A stretch of 6,402 bases of DNA from Bdellovibrionales bacterium (GCA_026713205.1 JAPOOY010000094.1:1-6402); one strand, 5' to 3'; counted from the first letter of the stretch, positions 1-5,870 are shown. A program made the numbers and translations. Notes: generated by a model from the sequence alone, not told the origin.

Positions 1-2
1 TA

Positions 3-101
3 TTGAGCGGGTTTCCTGTCAGGATTCCTCTCCTCAATAAGATAACTGACTTGACCGGAAAACTCTTTGTAAAGTTATACTCTAATGAAAACAATTTATA
101 A
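3..101 (+). CDS. 3' end of an upstream gene, possibly RibA/RibBA (partial)
   Basis: An open frame enters from the left edge and runs 32 codons to TAA at 99-101. It begins LSGFPVRIPLL and ends KLYSNENNL. The GF..V.RIPL stretch is reminiscent of the C-terminal GTP cyclohydrolase II tail (typically G....VERVPL), and a ribBA or ribA gene directly before ribH would be a classic riboflavin operon order. The match is short and no zinc or catalytic residue is inside the window, so the identity is inference. A competing frame (2-40) reads IERVSCQDSSPQ and then stops; its IERV also resembles the same family motif. Either could be the true gene end, or neither. Confidence 0.3.
   Translation: MSGFPVRIPLLNKITDLTGKLFVKLYSNENNL
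51..81 (+). promoter_or_regulatory. candidate sigma70-type promoter for ribH-proS
   Basis: TTGACC at 51-56 (5 of 6 to the consensus -35) and TATACT at 76-81 (5 of 6 to the consensus -10) are separated by 19 bases, longer than the ideal 17. Transcription would begin near 88 and leave a leader of about 70 bases before the ribH start at 157. The site overlaps the possible end of the upstream gene, so it would be an internal or secondary promoter if that gene is real. Confidence 0.3.
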
Positions 102-156
102 AAAAACCAAGATAAAGGATTTAATAAAGATACTTTTTCAAAAAAAGGATATAAAA

Positions 157-618
157 ATGCAGGAACAGGATTCTTTTAAAAAAAAATTTCAGGTGGGAAT
201 TATCTGCTCGGAATTTAACAGGGATTTAGTGGAAAAACTCCATGAAGGAGCCAAAAAGGAGCTTTTAAAACATTCCATTAAAATTGCTATCACTGAATGG
301 GTCCCCGGAGCGGGGGAAATTCCTCAAGCCTGCAAATGGCTGATTGAAAAACAAAAATTAGATGGTATTCTTACCTGTGGAGCCATCATCCGGGGAGAAA
401 CCTGCCACTTTGAAAGCCTTTGCCGTATTTTAGAAAAGGGGCAGTTTTACCTTCAGACACATTTTTCCCTTCCGGTGGTTTTTTCTATTCTGATGCTGGA
501 AAACCGTTCTCAAGCGGAAAACCGTCTGGGAGGAAATAAGGGGCATAGAGGGACAGAGGCAGCTCAAACTCTCATTAAAATGCTTCAACTGAAAAGGAAG
601 ATAAATGAGATGGAGTGA
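157..618 (+). CDS. ribH: 6,7-dimethyl-8-ribityllumazine synthase
   Basis: Lumazine synthase condenses 5-amino-6-ribitylaminouracil with 3,4-dihydroxy-2-butanone 4-phosphate, the penultimate step of riboflavin synthesis, in the cytosol as a pentamer or 60-mer shell. The 153-residue product has the family's usual length. Visible landmarks: SEFN near 18-21 (substrate-stacking Phe20), WVPGAGEIP at 48-56, GAIIRGET at 75-82, the catalytic-type His84 in CHFE, and Arg123 followed by a GG..G.RG loop and EAA. The loop lysine of the B. subtilis enzyme is aligned with Arg131, a conservative change. I chose ATG 157 because AAGGA at 145-149 lies 7 bases upstream and the protein then starts where the family starts. 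An in-frame ATG at 85 would add 24 lysine-rich residues and has no ribosome binding site. The 3' end overlaps proS by 14 bases. Confidence 0.93.
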   Translation: MQEQDSFKKKFQVGIICSEFNRDLVEKLHEGAKKELLKHSIKIAITEWVPGAGEIPQACKWLIEKQKLDGILTCGAIIRGETCHFESLCRILEKGQFYLQTHFSLPVVFSILMLENRSQAENRLGGNKGHRGTEAAQTLIKMLQLKRKINEME

Positions 619-2353
619 GATTTATTTAAAAACCCTGAGGGACAAGCCAGCTGGAGCGGAAACACCCGGCCATATTCTACTTTGGCGAGGGGGTTATATC
701 TCCCCTGTTAATTCCGGAATCTTTACTTATAATACTTTTTTTGTGAGAAGCATTCAAAAATTTTCCAACCTCGTTCGGGAGGAATTGGAAAAAGAGCAAG
801 CCCATGAAATTTTGATGCCAATGGTACAGCCAAAAAATCTTTGGCTGGAAACCGGGCGCTGGGATCAATTTCAGGAGCTTTTAATGAAAATGAAAAACCA
901 TTCCGGCCAGGAATTTTGCCTCGGGCCCACCCATGAGGAGGTGGTGACTTCCTTTGTTCGCTCGGGAGTGAACAGTTTTAGGGATATGCCCTTTAATATT
1001 TATCAAATTCAAACAAAATATCGGGATGAAATACGACCTCGCTTTGGACTGCTAAGAGCCAGAGAATTTATTATGAAGGATGCTTACAGTTTTGATCCGA
1101 ATGAAGCAGGCGCTTTAAAAAGTTATAAAAAAATGTTTCGGGCCTATTCAGCTATTTTTCAGTGCTTGGGCGTGAAGTTTGTCGTTGTGCAGGCAGATAC
1201 AGGAGTTATTGGCGGCAAAAAATCAGAGGAATTTCATATTCTGGCGGATATAGGAGAGGATGTGTTATTGGTCTCCGAAAATTTTGCCGCCAATCGGGAA
1301 ATCTGCCCCTCTCTTCCCTCCTTGTCTAACCCTTCTGAAAACAGCAAAGAGGAAAAAGAAGTAGAGGAAATAAGCACTCCGGAAGTAAAAACCATTGAAG
1401 CTCTGGCCCGATTTTTAAAATGTGAACAAAAAGAGCTTGTAAAAATCCTGTTTATCACTTTTGCCGATAAACATTCCGATGAAAAAAGCCAAGCCGCCGT
1501 TCTCTGTAAGGGAGATGATGAGATCAATTTACTGAAGGCGCAAAAAATCTTAAACAGCCAGGATGTGCCCGCCTTGTCCTCCCCCGAGGATATCCAAAAA
1601 ATAACGGGAGCATCCCCCGGGAGCTGTGGTCCGGTGGGTTTAAAAATCCCTGTCTATGTGGATCATAAATTAAAAAACCGGAAAAACTTTGTCACCGGAG
1701 CCAACAAAAATGGAGTTCATTTAAAAAATGTCAATTTTAAGGATTTTAAAGTGAAGGATTATGGGGATTTTTGCTATGCCAAAGCAGGAGACCCCAATCC
1801 AAAAAATGAGAAACAAACTTTAAAGGAATATAGAGGTATTGAAGTGGGGCATTTGTTTTACCTCTCTGATGCCTATTCCAAACAAATGAACTTAAAGTAT
1901 CTGGATGAAAAAGGACAAAGCCTTTTTGTGGAGATGGGATGCTACGGACTTGGAATCACGAGGACCCTTCAAGCCATAGTGGAACAAAGCCATGACAAGG
2001 ACGGTATCATTTGGCCTCCGTCCGTTGCCCCTTTTTCCCTGCATATCTGCCTGATTGATCCAGACAGTGCGGCTGTAAAAAAGTTTCTGGATCAGCTGAC
2101 AGGTGAACTGGATAATCTGGGATTGGATTATTTTATTGATGACCGAAAAGAGCGGCCTGGAGTGAAGTTTAAAGATGCCGATTTATTGGGCCTCCCTCTC
2201 CGACTGAATATGGGAGAAAGGGATTTAAAAGATTCTCAAGTGGAAATTATTATCCGAAAAACAGGAACACGGGAGAAAATCAAACTAACAGAAGTCACTT
2301 CAAAAATTTCCACTCTTCTCAAGGAATTGGAAAAATATACCGATCGTGTTTGA
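605..2353 (+). CDS. proS: prolyl-tRNA synthetase, bacterial type with INS editing domain
   Basis: Class II synthetase that charges tRNA-Pro with proline in the cytosol; 582 residues, close to the 572 of E. coli. Order: catalytic core with TGRW at 83-86 and the GPTHEE loop at 107-112; motif 2 from about 139 to 164 (RDEIRPRFG, then REFIMKDAYSF); INS (YbaK-like) editing domain about 225-400 with Lys280 in ELVKILF, matching the conserved editing lysine of E. coli, and PGSCGPV at 338-344; motif 3 GLGITR at 448-453; anticodon-binding domain about 477-575 with IDDR and GERDLK. AAGGA at 594-598 lies 6 bases before ATG 605. Oddities: residues 27-46 diverge from the usual RAG...LP.G pattern, reading WRGG and YNTFF, and the last codons and stop lie inside a palindromic repeat, so the extreme C-terminus may be supplied by that repeat. 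Confidence 0.95.
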   Translation: MRWSEIYLKTLRDKPAGAETPGHILLWRGGYISPVNSGIFTYNTFFVRSIQKFSNLVREELEKEQAHEILMPMVQPKNLWLETGRWDQFQELLMKMKNHSGQEFCLGPTHEEVVTSFVRSGVNSFRDMPFNIYQIQTKYRDEIRPRFGLLRAREFIMKDAYSFDPNEAGALKSYKKMFRAYSAIFQCLGVKFVVVQADTGVIGGKKSEEFHILADIGEDVLLVSENFAANREICPSLPSLSNPSENSKEEKEVEEISTPEVKTIEALARFLKCEQKELVKILFITFADKHSDEKSQAAVLCKGDDEINLLKAQKILNSQDVPALSSPEDIQKITGASPGSCGPVGLKIPVYVDHKLKNRKNFVTGANKNGVHLKNVNFKDFKVKDYGDFCYAKAGDPNPKNEKQTLKEYRGIEVGHLFYLSDAYSKQMNLKYLDEKGQSLFVEMGCYGLGITRTLQAIVEQSHDKDGIIWPPSVAPFSLHICLIDPDSAAVKKFLDQLTGELDNLGLDYFIDDRKERPGVKFKDADLLGLPLRLNMGERDLKDSQVEIIIRKTGTREKIKLTEVTSKISTLLKELEKYTDRV

Positions 2354-2540
2354 GATTTTCTGTTTTTTATCTCAGCTTCAGAGATGTCTTTCAAGGCCAA
2401 AGGGAGATCAAAAGTTTAAACATGCGTTTTGCCACAGAGCAGCCTTTGGCCGCTACTGTGTCAAATCCGAACTCACTTTTGATCTCCCTTTGGCCTTGAA
2501 AGATATGAACAAAACCGAAAATTTCAAACACGATCAGTAT
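2337..2540. repeat. long imperfect palindrome (MITE-like), possible two-way terminator
   Basis: The outer arms 2337-2366 and 2511-2540 are inverted copies matching at 27 of 30 positions, with outer end ATAC.GATCGTGTTTGA. The inner arms 2388-2415 and 2475-2502 are a perfect 28-bp inverted repeat that includes AAGGCCAAAGGGAGATC. The centre can pair further through CACAG (near 2434) and CTGTG (near 2456). The left arm carries an extra small hairpin, ATCTC...GAGAT at 2369-2385. The repeat occupies the whole convergent gap after proS and includes the proS stop codon. A shorter relative at 5662-5733 shares the outer ends. No transposase is present, so a non-autonomous mobile element is inference. 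As RNA it would form a very stable hairpin from either strand. Confidence 0.85.
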
Positions 2541-2574
2541 AATTGACCGGATACTATTCAGATTTAAGCTCTTT

Positions 2575-4329
2575 TTAATTTTCAGGTTTTATTTTTTTGA
2601 TAGACCAAAAACTCATTCCTAAATTGTATTTAAATGATGGCTTTGGGGTGTGTATCCTCTTGTTAATTGCATAAAACCGATAGGGATAATCAAAAACAAA
2701 GAGACAGGGCACTTCATTGGCAATAAGGCGATAAGCTTCTTTTAAAATTTTTATCCTTTTCTTGCGATCAAATTGTTGTTCCGCTTCCTCTATCAATCGA
2801 TCCACTTTTGAATTGGAATAGCCTATATAATTATACCTGCCCTTTTTTATGCTGGCGGAATGCCAGGGTCTTGGATCAATATCCACATCAAATCCATCTC
2901 CAAAAAATATTGCATCAAATTTTCTTTCATCAAATACAGCAAGCATAGAAGTCATACCTAAAAATTGAATGGAAAGACGAATGCCTGCCCTTTTCAAATC
3001 CTCTTGAAAAATTGTTAAATATTTTTCCAGATTGCTACTTTCATTCACAGCAATAACGGTAAAAGAAAAATCCCTCCTCCGCCCGTTAAAATCCTTTTCC
3101 AAGATTCCATCTTTATTTGTATCCTCCCAACCGGCAGCTTGAAGAAGCATTGAAGCCTTTTTTGGATTAAATAAGAGAGGTTTGACAGAAGAGTCGGCAT
3201 ATTCACTCCAGGAAGTCCAGGGACCTGTGGACAGTTTATTAAGATTAAATCCTAATTTCTCATTGATAAACTGTCGGTTCAGCAAATGCGCCAGCGCTCT
3301 TCGGGTTCTTTGATCCTGAAAAAGTGGATTCTTTAAATTCCAACCAATATAACTGGAATAAGACTGTTGGAGGGCGTATTTGATTTTTTCTATTTCTACC
3401 CCTTTCTGAGCTTTAAAAGTGTCTCTTACAAATTCTCCTGCAGATAATCCCACAAAATCCAATTCCCCTTTTTGCATTCTAAGAAAGGAATCAATGCGGC
3501 TGGACACAAAACGAAAAGCGATATTTTTAAAATTCCATTGTCCCTTGTTAGAAGGTATTTTTCTCCCAAACCAGGTTTGATTCCTTGTCAACACAAGTAT
3601 CTTCCCTTGTTGATACTGAAGGAATTTATAAGGGCCGGAACCAACAATGATTCGATTCAAATGAGGTTTTATATTTTTTGCCTTTGAAGGGTTTTTATCC
3701 ATTTTTGATAAAGAATGATACTCAGGAACACGATAAATATGTTCAGGAAGTATAAGCATTTTTGAAACAATGGAGAAATTCTTAAAATGAGGTTTTTTTG
3801 TTATAAATTGAATTGTGTGATCATCAATGATCTTAACGCCTTTGATATTTTCAAGAACGGAAATATGACGAATCCCTTCATAGGCGGGATTTTTATAAGC
3901 CTCCAGGGAAAATTTCACATCTTGAGCCGTGAGAGGCTTACCATCAGACCATTTCAGACCTTTATAAAGACGGAAGAGAAAGGTCCTTCCATCCGGGCTT
4001 TGCTCCCATTCCTTTGCAAGAGAAGACTCCCACTCGTAGGTTTCCGGATTTCTCTTAAGAAGAGATTCCAAAATATGACTTTGCACAAGATAAGAAACAT
4101 AATTTGTACTTTTTATGGGATGAAATGTCTTGGGCTCATTGTATATATTCCGGTAAAAAGTCTCCTCTTTTTTTAAAGCAACCGAGCGATTGTATTTCTT
4201 ATCTGCTCCTTTTATACATGAAAAAAGAAAAAAGAAGGAAAAGATGATAAAGGCGCGCAAAAAATGATTAGATTTAGGTAATGATATATTACATGAATTT
4301 GGCACTATTTGATTGATTTTTCGCTTCAT
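2575..4329 (-). CDS. family-5 ABC-type extracellular solute-binding lipoprotein (peptide type)
   Basis: Periplasmic or membrane-anchored binding component of an oligopeptide/dipeptide-type importer (SBP_bac_5, OppA/DppA-like). From ATG 4329 it is 584 residues. A hydrophobic helix (RAFIIFSFFFLFSC) ends in a lipobox, LFSC, with the lipidated Cys at residue 38. The family signature WSDGKPLTAQDV follows at about 127-138, after SPDGRTFLFRL. Later come a GSGPYKF strand, LNLKNPLFQ-type pocket regions and a C-terminal PYRFYAINKRI segment, giving full family length. No clear ribosome binding site precedes any start. GTG 4347 would add six residues, and TTG 4260 would give a compact signal peptide (LRAFIIF...). 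ATG 4329 is chosen because ATG is the commoner start. No permease or ATPase is adjacent, so the partner transporter is elsewhere or shared. The substrate is not predictable. Confidence 0.88.
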   Translation of the reverse strand: MKRKINQIVPNSCNISLPKSNHFLRAFIIFSFFFLFSCIKGADKKYNRSVALKKEETFYRNIYNEPKTFHPIKSTNYVSYLVQSHILESLLKRNPETYEWESSLAKEWEQSPDGRTFLFRLYKGLKWSDGKPLTAQDVKFSLEAYKNPAYEGIRHISVLENIKGVKIIDDHTIQFITKKPHFKNFSIVSKMLILPEHIYRVPEYHSLSKMDKNPSKAKNIKPHLNRIIVGSGPYKFLQYQQGKILVLTRNQTWFGRKIPSNKGQWNFKNIAFRFVSSRIDSFLRMQKGELDFVGLSAGEFVRDTFKAQKGVEIEKIKYALQQSYSSYIGWNLKNPLFQDQRTRRALAHLLNRQFINEKLGFNLNKLSTGPWTSWSEYADSSVKPLLFNPKKASMLLQAAGWEDTNKDGILEKDFNGRRRDFSFTVIAVNESSNLEKYLTIFQEDLKRAGIRLSIQFLGMTSMLAVFDERKFDAIFFGDGFDVDIDPRPWHSASIKKGRYNYIGYSNSKVDRLIEEAEQQFDRKKRIKILKEAYRLIANEVPCLFVFDYPYRFYAINKRIHTPKPSFKYNLGMSFWSIKKIKPEN

Positions 4330-4374
4330 TAAAAATAATTTTTTCACAATATAAATACTATAGAGATTTATAAA

Positions 4375-4383
4375 ATTATATCA
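4375..4383 (-). promoter_or_regulatory. extended -10 promoter for the solute-binding protein gene
   Basis: The minus strand reads TGATATAAT, a perfect extended -10 (TG, one base, TATAAT). It would start transcription near 4368, giving a leader of roughly 20-40 bases. No good -35 is seen 17-18 bases upstream (AGCGGA), which is tolerated in extended -10 promoters. The TGA within it is also the stop codon of the broken small gene upstream. Confidence 0.45.
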
Positions 4384-4610
4384 ATACGCTCTTATGATCC
4401 GCTTTTTTTTGACTGATTGATTATGAGATTGAATGGATTTTTGCACTTCAGGATCAGTCCATAGCTCTTTTTCTGTTGGCCAGGGTTCAGCTACTATCCC
4501 TTTCCCCTGGATCACTCTTTCCCCTGGATCACTCTTTCCCAGTATGTTGGTTTCTTTTGTTGTTCCTCTTGAGCGTTTTTTGTTATTTCCTCTTTATTTT
4601 GACTGGACAT
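4381..4610 (-). pseudogene. small ORF disrupted by a 17-bp tandem duplication
   Basis: The minus strand has a perfect AGGAGG five bases before ATG 4610. The frame reads MSSQNKEEITKNAQEEQQKK, then PTYWERVIQGKE, and stops at TGA 4514-4512 after 32 codons. Here a 17-bp unit is tandemly duplicated, and 17 is not a multiple of three. With one copy removed the frame runs unbroken for 70 codons: PTYWERVIQGKG, IVAEPWPTEKELWTDPEVQK and a basic tail VKKKRIIRAY, ending at TGA 4383-4381. An intact 40-codon frame after correction and the excellent ribosome binding site indicate a real, recently broken gene. The product would be a hydrophilic, glutamine- and lysine-rich cytosolic protein; I do not recognise the family. 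It lies 51 bases upstream of the solute-binding protein start, in the same orientation. A reversible switch rather than decay is possible. Confidence 0.7.
4501..4540. repeat. 17-bp tandem repeat, two full copies plus a partial
   Basis: The unit TTTCCCCTGGATCACTC occurs at 4501-4517 and 4518-4534 without any mismatch, followed by a partial TTTCCC at 4535-4540. Perfect identity implies a recent slippage event. On the minus strand it lies inside a small reading frame and shifts it. Confidence 0.95.
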
Positions 4611-4615
4611 AAATG

Positions 4616-4621
4616 CCTCCT
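4616..4621 (-). promoter_or_regulatory. strong ribosome binding site of the disrupted small ORF
   Basis: The minus strand reads AGGAGG, a full Shine-Dalgarno match, five bases before ATG 4610. It is the strongest initiation signal in the window apart from one on the plus strand near 5640 that has no ATG after it. It is the main reason to regard the broken frame as a former gene. Confidence 0.75.
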
Positions 4622-4767
4622 GTTTGATTTTTAATTTCTTAAAAGAAATGAGTTTGGTTCTGATGAGTTTGAATAAGCAATTGTATAGCTGAAGTTTTTA
4701 ATAACCTAATGAGCCTGCTCCGCTTTATAGCTTTCCTGCCAGAGACTATAAACAGCTATCATTTCCT
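4622..4767. other. non-coding stretch between two broken genes
   Basis: No reading frame here is convincing on either strand. It holds a near-palindrome ATTTCTTAAAAGAAAT at 4634-4649 (7-bp arms around AA), just upstream of the AGGAGG site of the small ORF, and a 9-bp direct repeat ATGAGTTTG at 4648-4656 and 4663-4671. The palindrome is placed like an operator, but nothing more supports that. Confidence 0.5.
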
Positions 4768-5030
4768 TTACACCCGGTCAAGAGGTTGTGTTTTTAATTC
4801 AGCGTGTCTTTTTACCCTGTTTTTTGGCGCATCATATTTTCCCTCAATGCAGGAAAAACCTTTGTCTTTTTGGTTATTTCTACATCTTTGGGATGTCTAA
4901 ATTCAATAATAGAGTAATCTCTCGGTTGTAACTTTTTTATTGTATTGATAGATTGTTTCATTGAGTTTTTTTCTGGAAAATTTACAAGCACTTGTAAGTT
5001 CTTCTCTTGAAAATGACAAGGAAATTGATC
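4768..5030 (-). pseudogene. decayed gene remnant, DUF72/YecE-like
   Basis: On the minus strand an open frame with no good start runs from 5030 to TAA 4814-4812. It starts DQFPCHFQEKNLQVLVNF and continues to KLQPRDYSIIEFRHPKD. A QFP..F motif followed about 40 residues later by a ..EFRH motif is the pattern of the DUF72 (YecE) family, whose function is poorly known. An in-frame TAA sits directly before the first Asp, and the family's usual residues after EFRH (a Ser-Trp) are not seen. A second frame picks up around 4905 and reads KDKGFSCIEGKYDAPKNRVK to TAA 4770-4768, consistent with a frameshift. The 5' part of a DUF72 gene is missing, replaced by the neighbouring membrane protein gene. An internal ATG at 4961 could give a 49-residue peptide but lacks a ribosome binding site. 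The family call rests on two short motifs. Confidence 0.4.
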
Positions 5031-5049
5031 TTAAGGTTTATCTTTATAG

Positions 5050-5607
5050 TTAAAAAAAGCTGAATAAAACCTCTTTAAATAAAAGAACAGCTATTGTATA
5101 GGCGACAACTTTTATCAAAATATATCGTTTGTATTTTTTAAATCTTTTGGCTAATTCTCTTACAAAATACGCTATGCACAGATCTTCAATGTCTTTCTGA
5201 TCGTATCCTGAAAATCGTAAAGCGGCTTTCTTAGCCGTTTTTTTAATTTTATTCCATAAATCGGTTTCATCTTTATCAGAGTTTTCTTCAACCAATTCGA
5301 TTCTTTTTTCTACAATCTTTTTAATTTCCTGATCAAAATTATTTATAAAAGAAAAAAACTTTCTCAGTGATTGAATGAATCCCACCAAAAAATAAACAGC
5401 AGTCAATATCATTAAAAAGGAAAAGACATAAAATACTGCCTTTGGAAAGTTGATAGAGATCAACAATAGTCCTGCAAGAGACCATAAGGCATAAAGAATT
5501 GTTTTTTTGTCTGTTTCCTTGACAATTTCAGGAATCTTTTGATCGATTTTCTTTTTAACACCAGTAATAACTTTTTTACGAACTTTTTCTTTCAATTGTT
5601 TTAGCAT
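5050..5607 (-). CDS. membrane protein of unknown function, three predicted helices
   Basis: I do not recognise a family. The 185-residue product begins with a strongly basic amphipathic segment (KQLKEKVRKKVITGVKKKID). Then come two hydrophobic helices at about 37-53 (ILYALWSLAGLLLISINF) and 57-79, and a charged cytoplasmic-type region 80-160 with a likely coiled stretch (QEIKKIVEKRIELVEENSDK). A final helix at about 163-183 runs almost to the C-terminus (LFSFF). It is probably an inner-membrane protein with its charged loop in the cytoplasm. ATG 5607 is preferred over the adjacent GTG 5610 because AAGGA lies 7 bases before the ATG but only 4 before the GTG. Codon use and composition are AT-rich like the surroundings. 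It is transcribed away from the palindrome-rich region, and the DUF72-like remnant follows its stop codon. Confidence 0.75.
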   Translation of the reverse strand: MLKQLKEKVRKKVITGVKKKIDQKIPEIVKETDKKTILYALWSLAGLLLISINFPKAVFYVFSFLMILTAVYFLVGFIQSLRKFFSFINNFDQEIKKIVEKRIELVEENSDKDETDLWNKIKKTAKKAALRFSGYDQKDIEDLCIAYFVRELAKRFKKYKRYILIKVVAYTIAVLLFKEVLFSFF

Positions 5608-5614
5608 CACTAAA

Positions 5615-5642
5615 TCCTTACATTGCTATCAGATACTAAGGA
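5615..5642 (-). promoter_or_regulatory. possible hairpin masking the ribosome binding site of the membrane protein gene
   Basis: In the minus-strand leader, TCCTTA (5642-5637) can pair with TAAGGA (5620-5615), which contains the ribosome binding site of the 5607 start. This is a perfect 6-bp stem with a 16-base loop. The upstream strand is part of ACCTCCTT (5645-5638), which equals the 3' end of 16S rRNA. It might reduce or condition translation. The stem is short and could be chance. Confidence 0.3.
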
Positions 5643-5661
5643 GGTCATCAATATTCCCATA

Positions 5662-5733
5662 TATACGGTTCGGTTTGAAATTTCGGGGTGTTATAGAAGA
5701 GAAAAACCGGAAAACTCAAACAAAATCAGTATA
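5662..5733. repeat. miniature palindrome related to the 2337-2540 repeat
   Basis: The arm 5702-5733, read on the minus strand, begins TATACTGAT, then TTTGTTTGA, then a T-rich run and CCGGTTTT. It matches the right arm of the large palindrome at about 26 of 32 positions. The opposite arm 5662-5692 begins TATACGGTTCGGTTTGAAAT and is an inverted, more diverged copy. The two arms are separated by only about 10 bases, so this copy lacks the whole inner part (including the 28-bp perfect arms) of the large repeat. It sits between two divergent genes. Confidence 0.6.
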
Positions 5734-5750
5734 TCACTGTTTATAGAGAA

Positions 5751-5776
5751 TATACCTCAAAAAACAGGGAGGTATA
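5751..5776. repeat. 8-bp-arm inverted repeat
   Basis: TATACCTC at 5751-5758 and GAGGTATA at 5769-5776 are perfect inverted copies around a 10-base A-rich loop. It lies 18 bases beyond the miniature palindrome in the same divergent intergenic region. It has no T-run after it on the plus strand, so it is a poor terminator. A protein binding site or RNA hairpin are the alternatives. Confidence 0.6.
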
Positions 5777-5795
5777 ACTACAGAGCGGATGGCTT

Positions 5796-5811
5796 ACTTC
5801 TGCGCAGAAGT
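5796..5811. repeat. perfect 16-bp palindrome, operator-like
   Basis: ACTTCTGCGCAGAAGT is fully self-complementary with no spacer. It lies 59 bases upstream of the small plus-strand gene at 5871 and is G+C-richer at its centre than its surroundings. A dimeric regulator site is the natural reading, although no recognised consensus (such as the E. coli LexA type CTGT-N8-ACAG) fits. Confidence 0.6.
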
Positions 5812-5870
5812 GACCGGTTTTAGCTCTTTCATCCACAGATTGAAATGAGCCCCATTAGCCTGGAAAAAAA

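Noticed and set aside
51..59. TTGACCGG recurring at about 51, 2543 and (minus) 4780
   Set aside because: Only eight bases with no shared flanks; the number of copies is modestly above chance and one copy is better read as a -35 element.
85..156. N-terminal extension of ribH from ATG 85
   Set aside because: No ribosome binding site, low-complexity lysine-rich residues absent from the family, and a good AAGGA before ATG 157.
677..1527. Minus-strand open frames at 677-868 and 1234-1527
   Set aside because: They lie antisense within proS, whose protein motifs are unambiguous; shadows.
2346..2546. Plus-strand 66-codon frame after proS
   Set aside because: It consists almost entirely of the palindromic repeat and shows no protein-like features.
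3472..4176. Plus-strand frames inside the solute-binding protein gene
   Set aside because: Antisense shadows of a clear family-5 binding protein.
4709..4900. Plus-strand 63-codon frame
   Set aside because: No ribosome binding site, aromatic-rich chance composition, and opposite to the remnant reading on the minus strand.
4982..4997. Near-palindrome TTACAAGCACTTGTAA
   Set aside because: It lies within the remnant reading frame and has no positional relation to a start; probably chance.
5623..5823. Plus-strand 66-codon frame from TTG, with AAGGAGGT at 5638-5645
   Set aside because: The strong ribosome-binding-like sequence lies inside the frame and is not followed by ATG, GTG or TTG at the right distance, and most of the frame is palindromic repeat.
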